This document shows, piece by piece, positions 48,304-61,690 of a DNA stretch of 64,000 bases. Both the position numbers and the translations under genes were made by a program. The notes under the pieces are model-generated. The model was not told where the DNA came from. It ran no database searches and saw only the letters and a list, made by a program, of their open reading frames with translations. The DNA lies in contig NW_020825294.1 of the NCBI RefSeq assembly GCF_003286085.1, positions 2,790,001-2,854,000 of the forward strand, in the 5' to 3' direction. The number at the start of each line of letters is the position of its first letter. The stretch's first letter is position 1. The DNA comes from Drosophila persimilis. Taxonomy: Eukaryota > Arthropoda > Insecta > Diptera > Drosophilidae.

Positions 48304-49059
48304 GGTGCCTCTGCCTCTGCCTGGGCTCTCTGGTTAGGCATCTATGTATAACAGGATTATACAAAAACACACGCATACATTACACTATCCAAGGTAGCAC
48401 CACTGGCAGGGAAGAGAGTGGGGGGGGGGGCCACCCGATTGGTTGGGTTTGGGGGGGTTTTCACCCATTTCACATTTTCCCTGCTACTCACGTTCTATTT
48501 GCTTAAAATTCTAAGCGAATCCTTTTCATTAGCAAAGCAAATGGGGGTAAAAACAGTGTCTGGCAACGAGACTACCACAACGACTAGTGTATGCTCTAAT
48601 ACAAATATATATAATATAAATATACATAATAAAAATATACCTAAAATATCTGAAAATTCTTTCGGTATTCCATTATGGATTTCTAGTTTTTAGGAGCATA
48701 TTTCAAGCCCTCATCATGCCCTATTTTCTTTTGGGGGTTGAAACTGTGTGGATGGTGGTGGGGGGTCGGTGGAGCACTATGGAAATTCTCTGCTAAAAAT
48801 TGGCGCATAAAAGTCAGCCCCCGCACCGCACACACCCCACCCATAACGGCTCTTTCGTTCCGTGAGGATGAAAATAAAATGCAATTGCACTTTACACAAA
48901 AGTTCAACGCATTCAGTGAGCTATCCACCATTAACCCAATCCACTCGCTCACTCACTCGCTCGCTCACTCACTCAGTCACTCGTCGCTAGCCGTCTCTTT
49001 CTGCTGCTGTCTGTCTCTTTTGCCCTGCCTGCAGCTGTAGTTGTAGTAGTGGCATATGC

Positions 49060-49105
49060 ATACGGCTATACGGCTATATGGCTATATGGCTATACGGCCG
49101 TATGG
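49060..49105. repeat. GGCTATACGG decamer repeat
   Basis: About five units of a 10-bp word alternating CGGCTATA and TGGCTATA. Confidence 0.85.
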
Positions 49106-51663
49106 CAAATGCAAATGCAAACTCGAAATCAAAGCGCAAACGGCAAACGGGCAGCAGCAAAACTCAACTGCAACTCAATGGCGGAAGTTTGCATTTTTCG
49201 CAACGAATTCATAATCATGTTGAATGCTCCCCCACCCACCCCACCCACTGCCGGGATCCAACATCTCTAGCCCAACATATAGAGGATATAGAGGGGCGGG
49301 GCCGTGGCGGCTGAAAGCGCAGTTTATCCTTTTTGATTTGCAGCCTGTGACGGTCGCTCTCGAAAGCAGTAAATATTATTCCGTTTGAGTGCAAATAAAA
49401 ATGGAAAACACATGCGGGGCACATGGAAAAAAAAACCCCCAATGATACAAGTGTGTACAAAATATCACCCATAACACCCAAAAACCCCAAACCATCCAGC
49501 GGGTTCCGTCAGTCATTGAGATTTTGAAATGAACGGAAATTACACGTTGCATTAAAAAAACAAATATAGACATATGTATATATGTATATGTATACCTGTA
49601 TATGCATTTGTATTCTATGCAAATCTATTGCATTAATGGAATGAAATATTCAATGGCAGAACCCATAAATAGCTTTAACACACATCCACCAAACAGGAGA
49701 GTAAAGTTTTTTCAATTATGTTTATTAATCATACCCATCCACAGGGTATATTCGAATTGTGCAGACGTTTGGAATTCACAGAAGGAAGCCTCTTCAGGTA
49801 TGGGATCTATCAGGAACGATCGGTCATAGACAGCTTTTTTTTAGAATATCATCAGATTTTTATAGCTACAAGGTTTTACTCAACTGACGAAAAATTTGGC
49901 TAAAATCGGAACACTATAAATGCCTTAAATCAAACAAAAGTTACAATGTTTAAGGAACAAGCTTATAGCATCTTATAGAACATCTCTGCCTTTCTCTCTC
50001 CCAGAATGACTTAGCAGTTAAGGGTGAGTTTTTAAACTTGAATCCATGGGCATGTCCTCGGCAAACCTGTGAATATCTCAAATCACTTGGAGAATTACTT
50101 CGGATTGTAAAAATCCTCAATATTGATCGCGTAAAGGTGTTTCCCGGTCTTTGGGGGTTTTCCAGTGTGGATTGTGGTCTAAGGTATGACTATCCCATCA
50201 GTTACTTGAACTATGTCTGCCCTAATCTTAAGTGTACTATTTATAATCGTTTTGCTACAGTTCACCAAAAGGTGAATACTCCGCGAATGGTTCGAATCCT
50301 TAAGATGGCATTTGTTAGGGTTCCTTAATTTTTGTAGAAAAGATAGTAAAGCCAATGGATTGAAACACGGATATTAACTGCTCAAACAATTGAAAAGCTG
50401 AATTCTGTATTCTTTCTAACCTTTCTATTATTCCCGACCGACACCACAGAAAGGTGAGAAAAAATACTCATTGGTAGTTCCCATACGAAGATATCAATGA
50501 ATATACACTAAAATATTATAGGCAATCTTCGAAAACGTTTTTCAACATTTTCAAACCAGATAAAGTAGTCTTTGGACCCCGCTTGTAAGTAGCGAAGGAA
50601 TTCATTAAATATTTCCCTAATTTCAATGTTAAAATTCTTGTTATTCTTATAATTCCTGCCTAACATAAACAAAGAAATACATAATTAAGAGCAAATTATT
50701 TTAATTGATAACGCCGAGTGCAAAGAATGTTCAATTATTATCCTTTGAGGACACAAAATTTCCACACAAACTCCCTTGAGGGTGGGCGAGGGGCTGCACA
50801 CACCTGCATATCTTTCATAACACAACATGAAAGCCATTGGGGAAGGTCATGGGAGATGGGAGAGGCTGCATATCTAAGGCACCGAAGGACCCATCCAATG
50901 GGGGGCTAAGGGAGTGCTGTGCCGTGCATAATTTTCATGCCCCCAAGGGGGATCTGGGGGATGCACCGCAATTCTAACCATTTTACATCATTATATGCCA
51001 AATGCATCATTTAATTTGAAATTATAAAAGAAAAACATGAAACGCAAGGCGGGTGGGTGGAAGGGGAAAAAGGGAGTACGGGGTTCAAAACACAAAAGCG
51101 ATTATTTATGTGGCCAACATGGGGAGGGAGGAAGGCTGGCGGAAGGCTCGAGGAGGAAATGAGAAACGGAGCAGAGCATTATGCCAACTGCCAGGAAAAA
51201 GAAACCGCCAGTCATCCTCCTCCTCGTCTAACGCTGTGTCCCTGCCTGTCGTGTCTGATAATAAAGGCACAAGTTTACCTGCCAACAGAACAAGCAATAG
51301 AGGAGCGACTCCTTCCGCGAGGACTCCGCCAGCTCCAACGCTTGCCTCCTTTGCGTTTTTATGAAGTACGTTACCCACTGAGCACTCACCTGTAAAGAGA
51401 GAACAGAGAAGACGATGATGAAGAATAAACATTAACATATATTTGATTATGGTTTATTATGCCATTGTCTGGGCTCAGGATCTGGCAATTAGGAGCAGAA
51501 TAATTTATTGAATCTGTGAGTGGCAAAAAAAAAAACCAAAAAAAGCTCCTCTAAATCGCAGAGATTTTATCTTAAAGATGATAAATTTGAAGCATTAGCA
51601 TAAGGTGATTTTCAACTTAATTTTAAAAATAATAGAAAACTGTGTATTTTGTTATTGGATGCC

Positions 51664-52178
51664 GACAGCCAAGAGACGAACCGACCAGTAGGCAGCGCAG
51701 CGGTCAGAGGCGAAGGGCAGTGCGAAAGAGAGCCCACGACACACCGAACGGTTATTAAAATGCGATCTGAATCACGATCAAACATGTTCGAACTTGCGCG
51801 TGTTTTTGTGCAGATTTCTGGCTTGCTGCTTGAGAAGCAACGAATGTCTGTTGCCGAAGCTGGCGATCGGCCCGTAAAAAGCGCATACGCATTGTTACTT
51901 CGGGTTGGTTGCACTCGTGAGTGCGAACCCAAGCGAACGACAGCCAAAAAGAGAACTGAAGTACCAGTATCCCGAACACCGAACGGTGATTAAAAGGCGA
52001 CGAACATGAGTATGCCCGAGCAATCACGATCAGACATGTTCCAACTTTCGCATGTTTTTGCGTAGATTTCTGGCTTCGTGCAAGAGAAGCAACGATGTCT
52101 GCTGCCGAAGCTGACGATCGTCCCGAAAAGAGCGCATACGAATTTGTACTTCGGGTTTGTTGCACTCGTGAGAGCGAG
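51664..52178 (+). repeat. Direct repeat, 235-bp spacing, GC-richer than surroundings
   Basis: Copy 1 about 51741-51928 and copy 2 about 51976-52178. Both contain ACACCGAACGGT(T/G)ATTAAAA, CACGATCA(A/G)ACATGTTC, TTTTTG(T/C)G(C/T)AGATTTCTGGCTT, GAGAAGCAACGA, TGCCGAAGCTG and TTGCACTCGTGAG. A further GACAGCCAA word precedes each copy. Copy-to-copy divergence is moderate, with short indels. This looks like two tandem copies of one element; no terminal repeats or protein were recognised. Confidence 0.85.
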
Positions 52179-52534
52179 TTCAATCAATTCTTATCTTAGG
52201 TTTTTCGCTAACTTTAAAGTCATAAATGCAAATAAAGGAGAAAGAAAATTCAAGAAATTTGCCAATGACCGCAAGAGATATTCCATAAATATTTGAGCAA
52301 GTACTTTGGGTCTTTGGGGAATGAGATTAATTTTAATCCACTTAAAGCCGATTAAGACCGAATTAAAAATGCCCATTAATTTGCAAACTTGACATTTGAA
52401 CTCCACTCGGGAGTGCAGCACACAAAGAGAGCGAAAGACAGAACATATGTCAATGGCCCTAATTAATTGAGTTCATTGCCTGCTGACCACCAGTGCATGG
52501 GGCATGTTGCGGCATGTGGCATGATGAGGCAGCT

Positions 52535-52577
52535 AAATCCATCCATCCATCCGCATCCACATCCACATCCACATCCC
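52535..52577. repeat. CATCCA hexamer repeat
   Basis: CATCCATCCATCCGCATCCA followed by further CATCCA units, about seven in all. Confidence 0.85.
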
Positions 52578-52975
52578 ACTCTTAAAAGCGAAAAGAACAA
52601 AAAAGAAATCAAAAGTAGAAACGAGAGCAAATAAAAACAAAAACGATTACGACGAGCGATGACCTTCGCTTAAAGTTCAGATGCAAAGTGCTCGTGCCCC
52701 CGCCTCGCCCCGCCCCGCCCCCCATCCGCCCAATGGAAATTGACACCCAACCAAATGCCATCCCCTGCCGCACCCCCCCTGCGCCTGTCACGTCATGCAA
52801 ATGACAGGTAATTGACCTCATAAAGCATTCTGGTGCGGAGCCATGGGGCCATGGGGGGCCATGGAAGGGCTGGAGGAGGTGAAAATACAGGTGGAGCATG
52901 TGTGTGTGTGTGCTTGCACGGGTTGGGGATGCAACAATTTTTACTTTTCATATGTGTAATTTGATGTATGTTCCA

Positions 52976-52976
<1 letters not shown>

Positions 52977-53011
<35 letters not shown>
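52977..53011. repeat. (GT)n microsatellite
   Basis: An uninterrupted GT run of about 35 nt. It is the source of the Cys-Val and His-Thr frames here. Confidence 0.95.
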
Positions 53012-53013
<2 letters not shown>

Positions 53014-53617
53014 TCCCCTTTGGTTTAACCACCTTCTCCCCTCCCCTCCGGTGTACCCCCTGCTCTTTGCCCATTTAAGTGTAATTTTGTATGTTTCTGT
53101 TTCTGTTTCCTCTTTTTTTTTTGTACACATTTGTCACGTTGCCAAGACAAAGCAAGAAACGAATGCAGAAATCAGCTGACAGCTCTGGGGGTCGACTCTT
53201 CAAATACCCTGGAAGATCAAAGGATTCTAAGGTGAGGATTGTAACAATTTTTAGAACACAGATACACATTTCTTGCTCTATTCTCTTTCTATTTAAATAT
53301 TATTGAACAAAGGCAGATTTTTCTACTGGTAGTTGCTTTTAAAGATATTATATCTGATGCCTGAATTTTTATCAAAGTCTTAGGAGATATCTTAAAATGT
53401 TTAAGACTATTCAAAAACTAAAATCATATTGTTATATATGCCAAAACGTGTTTAGAGTCTTGTTTTTAGACCAATCTTAACCAACCATAGATGTATGTAC
53501 ATATATCGCTAACCGATCTTAAGGGTTTAATTTTCAGTAAATAGAGAGAAGTCTTTTTGGATTCTTAAAAATTTCCTAAATATATAAATATGCAGTCGAA
53601 AATTCTTCACAATTGTT

Positions 53618-53637
53618 ATACCCCTTAGAGAGGGTAT
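53618..53637. mobile_element. ATACCC..GGGTAT hairpin, possible INE-1-like remnant
   Basis: ATACCCCTTAGAGAGGGTAT is an imperfect short palindrome of the kind found near the end of INE-1/DINE-1 Helitron copies in flies. Only this stem-like word is recognisable, so the assignment is weak. Confidence 0.3.
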
Positions 53638-54326
53638 CAAAACACACACACACTCGTAACAGAACACACGGTAAGAATTCTAAAATGTTAATGGGCCGAG
53701 GAGTCGACTCCGTTGTTCTGGTTCCGCAGCGGCACTTGAAGTTGACGTTGAAGCATCGGCAAGGGCTGGGGAATGGGTTTGCTTAAGTGGGCGTGGGCGT
53801 GGGCGTGGGCGTGCTCCAAGTGGGAGTGTGGAGGCGTTAATGTGTGTGTCTGTGTGTGCGTTGCCTACTTTACTTTACTTTCTTTTCTCTTTCACGATGC
53901 CTACCCCACCACAAAGAGCCACAGATATACAGAAAGACAGACAGACAGACCATATGTGGGTTGTATGGATAAACGAGCAATTACGATTAATTGCATTTGA
54001 TAAAATGCCATTAAAAAAATGTTAAACAGACAGATGTGCGGCCGGCCCCCGCTGTACCCCAGAATCGTTTTAAAATTTGCACAAAAATGTGAGCATTTTG
54101 CGTGGGCATTTGGAGATTCGAAATAGAAGACACTTACGGGGGCAAGAAATACGAATAGACGTTTGCTTGTTGGAGGCGCGGAAGTTGTTGAAAACCGTAA
54201 TCCGAGTACAGTAAAAGTCTTTGTTTTGTAGTTGGGGAAAAGTGTAGTATTCCAGACACAAATCATAGGCATTTATTTTGAAAGCAACTCAGTCGCAGAA
54301 CAAGGGGGTTTCTTCATTCAATTGTC

Positions 54327-54393
54327 GCGCGTCATGCAAGAGATCCACTCGGTCGGTTGGCCTACATTTTGCCCGGAATCTGCGTGTAAACTC
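54327..54393 (+). repeat. Dispersed repeat fragment, copy 2
   Basis: Shares GCGCGTCATGC, CTCGGTCGGTTGG, TTTTGCC and CTGCGTGTAA with 13547-13620 in the same order. Confidence 0.55.
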
Positions 54394-55370
54394 TAAAACG
54401 CCAAGAGAGTCGTCTTAAGTCGGAAAAGTGACTGAAAAATAAATACATATGTATATGGGCAAAAACCATTAAAAGTCAATTAAAATCAATTTCCATGTAC
54501 TTTTTTCCCGATATTATTTTCTAAAAATATTGAAACTCAATAACTAACTTTGATCTGAAAACCTCTTAAAATCAGCAAAAGTTAACTCCTTCTTTCTTTT
54601 TTTGGTATTTAAATAGTAATATTTTCCTTTAATATTATCTCCTATGAGAAAGATGATTCGGGATAAAGGTTTTGTCCCAAAGTCTCCTTAACAAATGGAA
54701 CTGACTAACAAAAATCTCAGAAAATTGGTTTAGTCTCGTTTAATGGTAGATGTTCAAACTTTTATTAGCAAGGAATTTGGTAACGATTATTGTATATTTT
54801 TATTTGTACTTATTATTCCTTTTTTTTACACATTTTGTCGTACGAATGTTACGTAATGCCAAAAGAACATAAATAAATCGAATAATATATGAATGTCAAT
54901 AAATCTAAGGTCTCCAATGATTCTCATCTGTTTCAATGCATATTTAAATGAACTTAAGAATCGGAGATATTTTTTAAAAACGTTGAAAATCGGTGATCCC
55001 TTTGAGGGGTCCTGTGACATTTTCTAATACCTTATTTAGATTGAAATTGTCCATTTGTGTGCCACAGCCAGTCTCTCGTTTTTCTTTCATGCTCGATATC
55101 ACCTCGAATAAAAAACCAAAAGACACAAACGGACGGACATCCCAATCCCCTGCCCACCCGACGCCACAGAGCGCGTTCAACTGATAAGAAATACAGCAAG
55201 ACCACAGAGGAGGCGGGAAGGGGAGGGGGAAAGAGGGAGACATGCTTAGCCACCGATGGGACAGGCGAGGGGGAAAAAACAGTAGCTGGAGCCGCAATGC
55301 TTATAGCAGCAGCATCCCATATGGCGGGTGCATGTGTCCGAGAGTTTATCTGGCACTGAGTCATGCTTTG

Positions 55371-55396
55371 ATACCCTGTGCTCGGCAGAGGGTAAT
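55371..55396. mobile_element. Possible INE-1-like subterminal hairpin
   Basis: ATACCCTGTGCTCGGCAGAG followed by GGTAAT fits the ATACCCTG..CAGAGGGTA stem typical of INE-1/DINE-1 ends better than the other candidates here. The element body is not recognisable. Confidence 0.4.
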
Positions 55397-55502
55397 GGGT
55401 GTATGCAATGTGTAGGCGTTCGATTGGAGGCAGTTCTATACAAATATTTCTGTACGGAAATTCAGTGTGAATAAAATATAGCGAATATCTAGGAAAGGAA
55501 AC

Positions 55503-55568
55503 GATACATATGCGATAGATTTACGATACATATACGATGCATATACGATACATTTACGATACATATGT
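55503..55568. repeat. ACGATACATAT minisatellite
   Basis: Six units of an 11-12-bp word, ACGATACATATG or ACGATACATTT. Confidence 0.9.
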
Positions 55569-57849
55569 AAGAACTTCAGAAGAGATTTCTCCGCAAAGAA
55601 AAAGGAATATTCTTACAAAGAATACGTCTAAGATTTAAGCTTAAAATATCATTAATAACAATTAAATTAAATAAATATTTGTAGGCACGCATATTTATTT
55701 ATTGGTATTTTTATTTATTTATGTAATATCTACCTCACAAATAACTATATTTTCTGATAGAAATTTCTAAAACTAAAAAACAATAAAAAACTATATCTTC
55801 ATTCGAAAAATCTAGAAAAGGCAACAGAACGATTTTCGTAAGTTCAGAAGAGATTTATTCGAAAGGCAGAAGGACTTTTCCTATGCAGGATAGATTGAAG
55901 ATTTATCTATATTTCACTAAAAAAAAAAACAATAAAAACTATATCTTCATCCAAAAATAAAAAATAAAATTATTCAGCTTAAGGAAAAGAATATAAATGT
56001 AGTAATAAAAATCATCAATCTTGTACACATTTGTTTTTATTTATAAAAAAAAAAAAAAGTACCTTCTGTTGCACAAAATAAATCATTTCCAACGAAACAA
56101 AAAAGACGAATAAATTATTTGCTGGCATATTAACAAAGGAATACAGGATGCTCTTTATTTGAGATTAATGTAAGATGATAAAACATCAATTCAGAGTAAC
56201 CAAATGGGCATTAAATTGTTTTCATTATTTGTATAAACATTTTGTCAGTTTTTATTAACACATTAAACATATTGTTGTTTTGTTTTTGTTTTTTATTTAT
56301 GGCGTGCAATCACGCAATAAATTTACTCTGATTTAATTTTTAACAAATTCAAAAGACAAGCGATAAAGCCAGAGTTAATTTATTAATTGCTTTTGTTGAT
56401 AAACGAATTATTTTTGGCAATTTTTGATGGTCTTTTATATTTTTTAAAAACAAAATTATGGTCCAGCTAGAATTTAGAGTGGAATTCAGGAGGGGAAAAG
56501 TATAATAAATTCATGATTCCACCAAAGAGCTCCACCATTTTGGCTCACATCTTTTGGCCAAGAAGGACATTCGGATTACAGACAGAACTAATAAAAGTGC
56601 ACACACACACGATTCAGAGATGAAACAAAGACCAGAAGCAATAAAATCAAATAAAAATGGCATGAGATGCGATGCGATGCGCGATGCAAGGGGAGAGAGG
56701 GGAGGAGTGGAGTAGAGTGGAGTCCTTTCTGGCTCCAACGTTTGGCCAAGAATGCGGAATTATCTTTTCAAAGAGGGACGGAAGCCAAGAGCAGCAGCTG
56801 GGCAAATGAAAAGGGATTTTCGGTCCTGGGGGCTTGGAGAATTTTGGATGCACGTAGCAAATACCCATCTAGTCGGGGCAGCCCGTAACCACGTGTCCCC
56901 ACCCCACCATTTGGACAAGTCAAGCAGCAGCTGGTGCATGGGGGATTTGGATTTTGGTTCGCTGTTGCACATTAACATGTTGAGCAGGTTGCCGGGGCTC
57001 TCTCCATGGTGCGGCACGCATGCCGGATGTCCAATGCCACTCAGAGGCACAGTGGCACTGGAACAGGCCATGGTGCCAGTTCCATTTGTTCCAATCTTCG
57101 AAGAACCTAAATGCTGTACAAACGTCCCCTAAACAAGCGGATTTATTTGTTTTGAAGGACAGCAAGAGTCCTTTTCGAATATGTTTGACACCACTGTGCT
57201 TGGGAAAGGTCAAAGGGGGCTCTGTGCCTCTCTCTCTCTCTCGCTAATGCACACGCACAATGAACGTGCACAATGGCCAATGCAGTTGGCGTTGCCCGTT
57301 GCCGGTTGCCGCAGTAAATGAAATGCGGCATTCAACAGCCCGTAAGACGTCGCCATTTTGTGCGTATGTACAGTACAGTCCCAGCTGCAGGACAGGACTC
57401 TGGGGTCTGGGGTCTGGGGTCTGGGTATATGGACACGTAGAGCGGCCATCGCGCATATGCCAATCAACAGCAGGTCGCCCCCTGCCGCTCCCCCCTTGCC
57501 ACAGGGAGGAGGCAACAACAACGGCGTTAACTAGCGGCACACAAAGCGCAACGAAGTCAGTCAGTCAGTCCGTTGGCTTTGGGGAATGCATTTACCCTCT
57601 CACCATCATCATCGCCATAGCCATGGCCGACAGCATCATCACCATCTCCGCCAAAGGCCGAGCATCCGTCCATCCGGTTGTCCTGGTCTCCTGTCGGTCT
57701 GCTGTCGGTCTCCTGCCCCCATCTAACCGACATTTGTGGCGCGTACCTTTAATTACTGGCTTGATGCAACATTCGGTTTAATGGTCAACGTTGTCCAAGT
57801 CACGTAAGCCTCGGTAGTTTGCTGAAAGGGTTGCCAGGTGTGTGGGGCA

Positions 57850-57881
57850 CCCCCCACCCCCCCCCCCCCCCACCCCCCCCC
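57850..57881. repeat. Poly-C tract with A interruptions
   Basis: About 32 nt of C with two A interruptions. Length is prone to sequencing error. Confidence 0.9.
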
Positions 57882-58079
57882 ATCTGCACAATGGGGCTAA
57901 CAATGGAATTTTTAAGCCCTTTGTTAACCCAATGACAAAGTGACAGCGATTTTACGCGGCCATTACGGATCCTAGATGGAAAGGTTCGACTTCGAAGAGG
58001 AGTATTTCTGAATACGAAATTAGGGAAGTCGAATAAAAAGTAGTGCCAGCAGAATATTATCTAAATATTACATTTCAAT

Positions 58080-58640
58080 TATTTGAGGATTTTAAAAAAC
58101 ATTTTTGTATTTATTTTTTTTTGATTTATGGATATTTTAAATTTTTGTATTTATTTAATTTTGTTAATATTTAACGAAATTGGCTTTTATGTTACTTAAT
58201 TATTTCTGGATTTTATCTATTTATTTTTAGTATATTTTAGGTTTTTATTTTATTTAATATTTATGTTAGTTATTTTATTTATTTTTTTATGTATTGTATC
58301 TATTTTTTATTTCAGATATTTTATCTGTTTTTTGTTTTAGTTATTTTATTTTATTTCATTTTATATTCAACGTATTTTCTGTATTGTTTATTTAAGTTAT
58401 TTTTTTATTTTACATTTTAGCTGTTTTTATATTTTATTTTATACTATTTAATTTTTGTGATAGTATTTTATTTTATATTATTTTATTTTATATTATTTTG
58501 TTTTATATTATTTTATTTTATATTATTTTATTTTATATTATTTTATATTATTTTATTTTATATTATTTTATTTTATAGTATTTTATTTTATTTTATTTTT
58601 TTTATTTATAGCACTTTTTTTAATTTGATTTTTTTATCCA
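58080..58640 (+). repeat. TTTTATATTATTTTATTTTA low-complexity island
   Basis: T-rich, with a 10- to 15-bp TATTATTTTATTTTA periodicity clearest at 58465-58590. Third large T-over-A island in the window. Confidence 0.9.
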
Positions 58641-60518
58641 TTTAGATTGAAGTCTATTTTATTCAAAGAAATTAAATTGAAGAAACGTTTGAATCCAAAA
58701 TTGTCATCGCTCTTCCAGATATCTGTACAGATACAGGTCCAAAAAGCTCCAAAGTTTAGTAAAAAAAAGTTCTTTATAGACTTAAAAAACAGATAAAAAT
58801 AAAATCCTATGCGACTGCTTTTAGTTGGGTAAAGTTTTCCTATTTTAAACCCTAAAAAACCATTCAAATCTTGGCTTTCTTTATATATTTTATGTGAAAA
58901 GAGCGGATGGAACTCTTTATAAAATTAAATTTGTTCAAACCATAATTCAGAAGGTTTTACAGGTTATTTTTAAACTAAAAAAATCCAAAAAAGTATCTGG
59001 AAAAGTCTCTAAAACTATTAAAATTGGTCTGCGTAATACCATATAATTATGCTAGTTTTTAATGGTTCTGAAACACTCTCAGTGTTGGCCTTGGGTCCAT
59101 GGCTGCAAATGGAAGCACTTTCACTTTCCATTATCTTCTTTTGTTGGCCCACACGATTGTGCACCAGCCAGTCTTTGTATTTGATGCTTTTTGTGGCACG
59201 TTTTGAAACAAACAAAACAGAGACACAGTGAAAAAATAATAATAATAATTACATTTTGCCAGAGCACATGACGGCAAAATTACTCGTAGTCGTAGTCGTA
59301 CTGTGGATGTGGCAAGTGGCAAGTGGGTCGGGGGGTCGTGGCACAGAGAGACTCACAGATGCGTTTTGGCCAGATCCGAGATAGTTTTACAGCTGCGAGG
59401 GGGGGTTGGGGGGGTTGGGGGGGCTGATGGTAGCGGAGTTACGCCTCTCGCACATTTTGAATTATGAAAATTATAAACAAATTAGCTGCACGCTCTGGAT
59501 TATGCGGTGTGGCATTGTGCTGGTGTGTGTTGCATAAATTAGTGCCATCAAGTGCCCCAAGTTCTCGCAACACTTCAAAGTTGGAGCCGCCACAGTCGCA
59601 GCCACAGCCACAGCACCACCTCACTCCCTCCCCCACCTCATCCGTAATCTGTGCTAAATCTCCTTGTAATATGTTTAAAATAATTGGAGCAACGGGCATT
59701 AACGGTGCCAGCTAAGCGTTATAATAGGGCTTATTAGGGTTAGCCACCGCCCGGGGGAAGGGGGAGACTGCGGTGCTGCGTGGGTGTGGGTGTGGGTGTG
59801 GGTGTGGTGGAGCCCTGCCAGCAGATTAGCATAACAAAAGTGTACGACGACTGCAAAATGTGTCAATCAAGGGACCCTCCTCGCAAAATAGTCTCAATTA
59901 AGGGGAGAGAGGGGGAGGGTGGCGTCAAACCGCGAGAGAAGGGAGAATATGTGACAGACATTTGTGTCAAAATCAGAGATTAAACGCAGGCTCTTGAATA
60001 TTTAATGTTTGAATAGTTTTGCGATGGTTCCACACTTTTGACAGGCCTGGAAGGGTGAAAAATCCCATATATAGATGGATTGTATGATGATCTGTTTCAT
60101 GCCGCCATTCCCAGTGTTGTGTGGCAAATGGGTCGCGTAATCCAGCAATATTTCCTCACATCCTTAGCCGCAAAAAAAAAAAACAAAACCACTTCCGATT
60201 CATTAGACATTCAACAAATGTGCCACAGAGTGTGCGATATATTTCAACAGCTTAAAGAGTCATGCAAACTAAAGCCCGTCGCATGGATTTATGAATTTTA
60301 TGCGTGTTTATCAGCAAAAACATGCCCCGCTGGTGCACGGTCTGTGGCAAACAGTGGCGCCCCACCGCCTCTCTGTTCGAGCCGATCCCCAGGGCCCAAT
60401 ACAACGGCCCCCCCTTCCCCGCCCCAAGGGAGGGAAACCGAAAAAAAACACGCACACAGAGAAAAGCTCAATGGACATATCACACTTTCTGCTACGCGTA
60501 GAACGGGCGAGAGATAAC

Positions 60519-60521
<3 letters not shown>

Positions 60522-60551
<30 letters not shown>
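60522..60551. repeat. (CA)n microsatellite
   Basis: A CA run of about 30 nt followed by GAGAGA. Confidence 0.95.
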
Positions 60552-60554
<3 letters not shown>

Positions 60555-60779
60555 AGACATGGGCAACCAGAAATGCGACATGTCTGAACGTGTACATGGG
60601 GACAGCGAACAAATGAAATTCTCAAAACAGTAGTTGAAGCTCAAAAGCGAACTGAAAACTGAAAACTGAAATGAAACGAAACGAAACGCAAGGAAACTAA
60701 GCGAAACGAGGCGTGAAAATCGCAAACAAATCATAAAACAAGTCACAAGGGATTTGGTCAACGACTACGACTACTAGAG

Positions 60780-60868
60780 TACCCTGTACTCCTGCAGATT
60801 TGACTGCATTTGAACCATTCCATTGGTACAGGTACCATATACCCTTTCCATTTGATGACTACAGGGTA
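60780..60868. mobile_element. TACCCTGTA..TACAGGGTA inverted repeat, possible element remnant
   Basis: TACCCTGTA at 60780-60788 is the exact reverse complement of TACAGGGTA at 60860-60868. GGTACAGGTACC lies between them, also partly palindromic. It could be a decayed Helitron or MITE end; no transposase is present. Confidence 0.35.
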
Positions 60869-61379
60869 TAAAAAGCGCAACAAGAGATGTCCATGTTCAA
60901 ACAGACAAATACATACATACATCCCTACCTATACATATGTACATATGCAAATCAAGCGAAACATAGACAGCAAAAAAGAATAGGCGGCATGGAATGGAAT
61001 GGAATGGATGGGGTGGGAATGGGAATACAAGGGGGACGGGGACATGGACAGGGACTCACTCGGTGACGAGAAATGATTCATGGTTGCGTTTATCAGCAAA
61101 CACGTTTCACGAGAGGCGTGGCCCCTCGACACCGCTGTTGTTGCTCCTCAGCTGCTAAGGAAGCCAAAAGGGGGGCACATGACGACAATAAATAAGCCAA
61201 AGTCAAGCCAGGAGAACGGGTAGTGCCAGATATACATGTACATATGTATATCGGGGAGGGGGCCCCCGTGAGTTTGCACTGGGGAGGTGCATGGAACTTG
61301 ACACATGTTTTAAATGCCATTTTGTTTCGCAATGCATGAAGCAAGAAGATGCCTGCCCAGCGCCCGCCGAGGGTCGCTC

Positions 61380-61690
61380 GAAACATTGATGCCAAAAAGC
61401 AGAGATATTTGATGCAGAAAAGCAGAGACTTTTGATGCAGAAACATTGATGCAGAAGAGCAGAAAAGCATAAACATTGATTCAGAAAAGCAGAGACATTT
61501 GATGCAGAAAAGCCTAAACATTGATGCAGACGAGCAGAAATATTGATGCAGAAAAGCATAAACATTGGTGCAGAAACATTGATGCAGAAGAGCAGAAAAG
61601 CATAAACATTGATGCAGAAAAACATAAACATTGATGCAGAAAGATCGATGCAGAAAAGCATAAACATTGATGCAGAACAGTATACACATT
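61380..61690 (+). repeat. Compound minisatellite, AGCATAAACATTGATGCAGA units
   Basis: About 310 bp built from AAACATTGATGCAGAA and GCAGAAAAGCATA/GCAGAGACAT modules in varying order, including higher-order repeats such as GATGCAGAAGAGCAGAAAAG. The minus strand is open in two frames as Cys/Phe/Leu/Met-rich repeats, which I attribute to the array. Confidence 0.9.

Larger units (their letters stand above)
46211..51660. other. Non-coding spacer
   Basis: No supported gene. It carries a CTG run (48220-48255), a GT run (48282-48303), a GGCTATACGG decamer array (49060-49105) and a copy of the TTAGCAGTTAAGG core (49991-50026). The 96-residue frame at 50038-50328 has balanced composition but no recognisable domain and no promoter or splice support. 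Confidence 0.5.

Noticed and set aside
50038-50328. 96-residue plus-strand frame with ordinary composition
   Set aside because: No domain recognised, no signal peptide, TATA or splice partner. A frame of this length is expected by chance in 64 kb.
61093-61689. 198-residue Cys/Phe-rich minus-strand frame
   Set aside because: It is generated by the 61.4-kb minisatellite.
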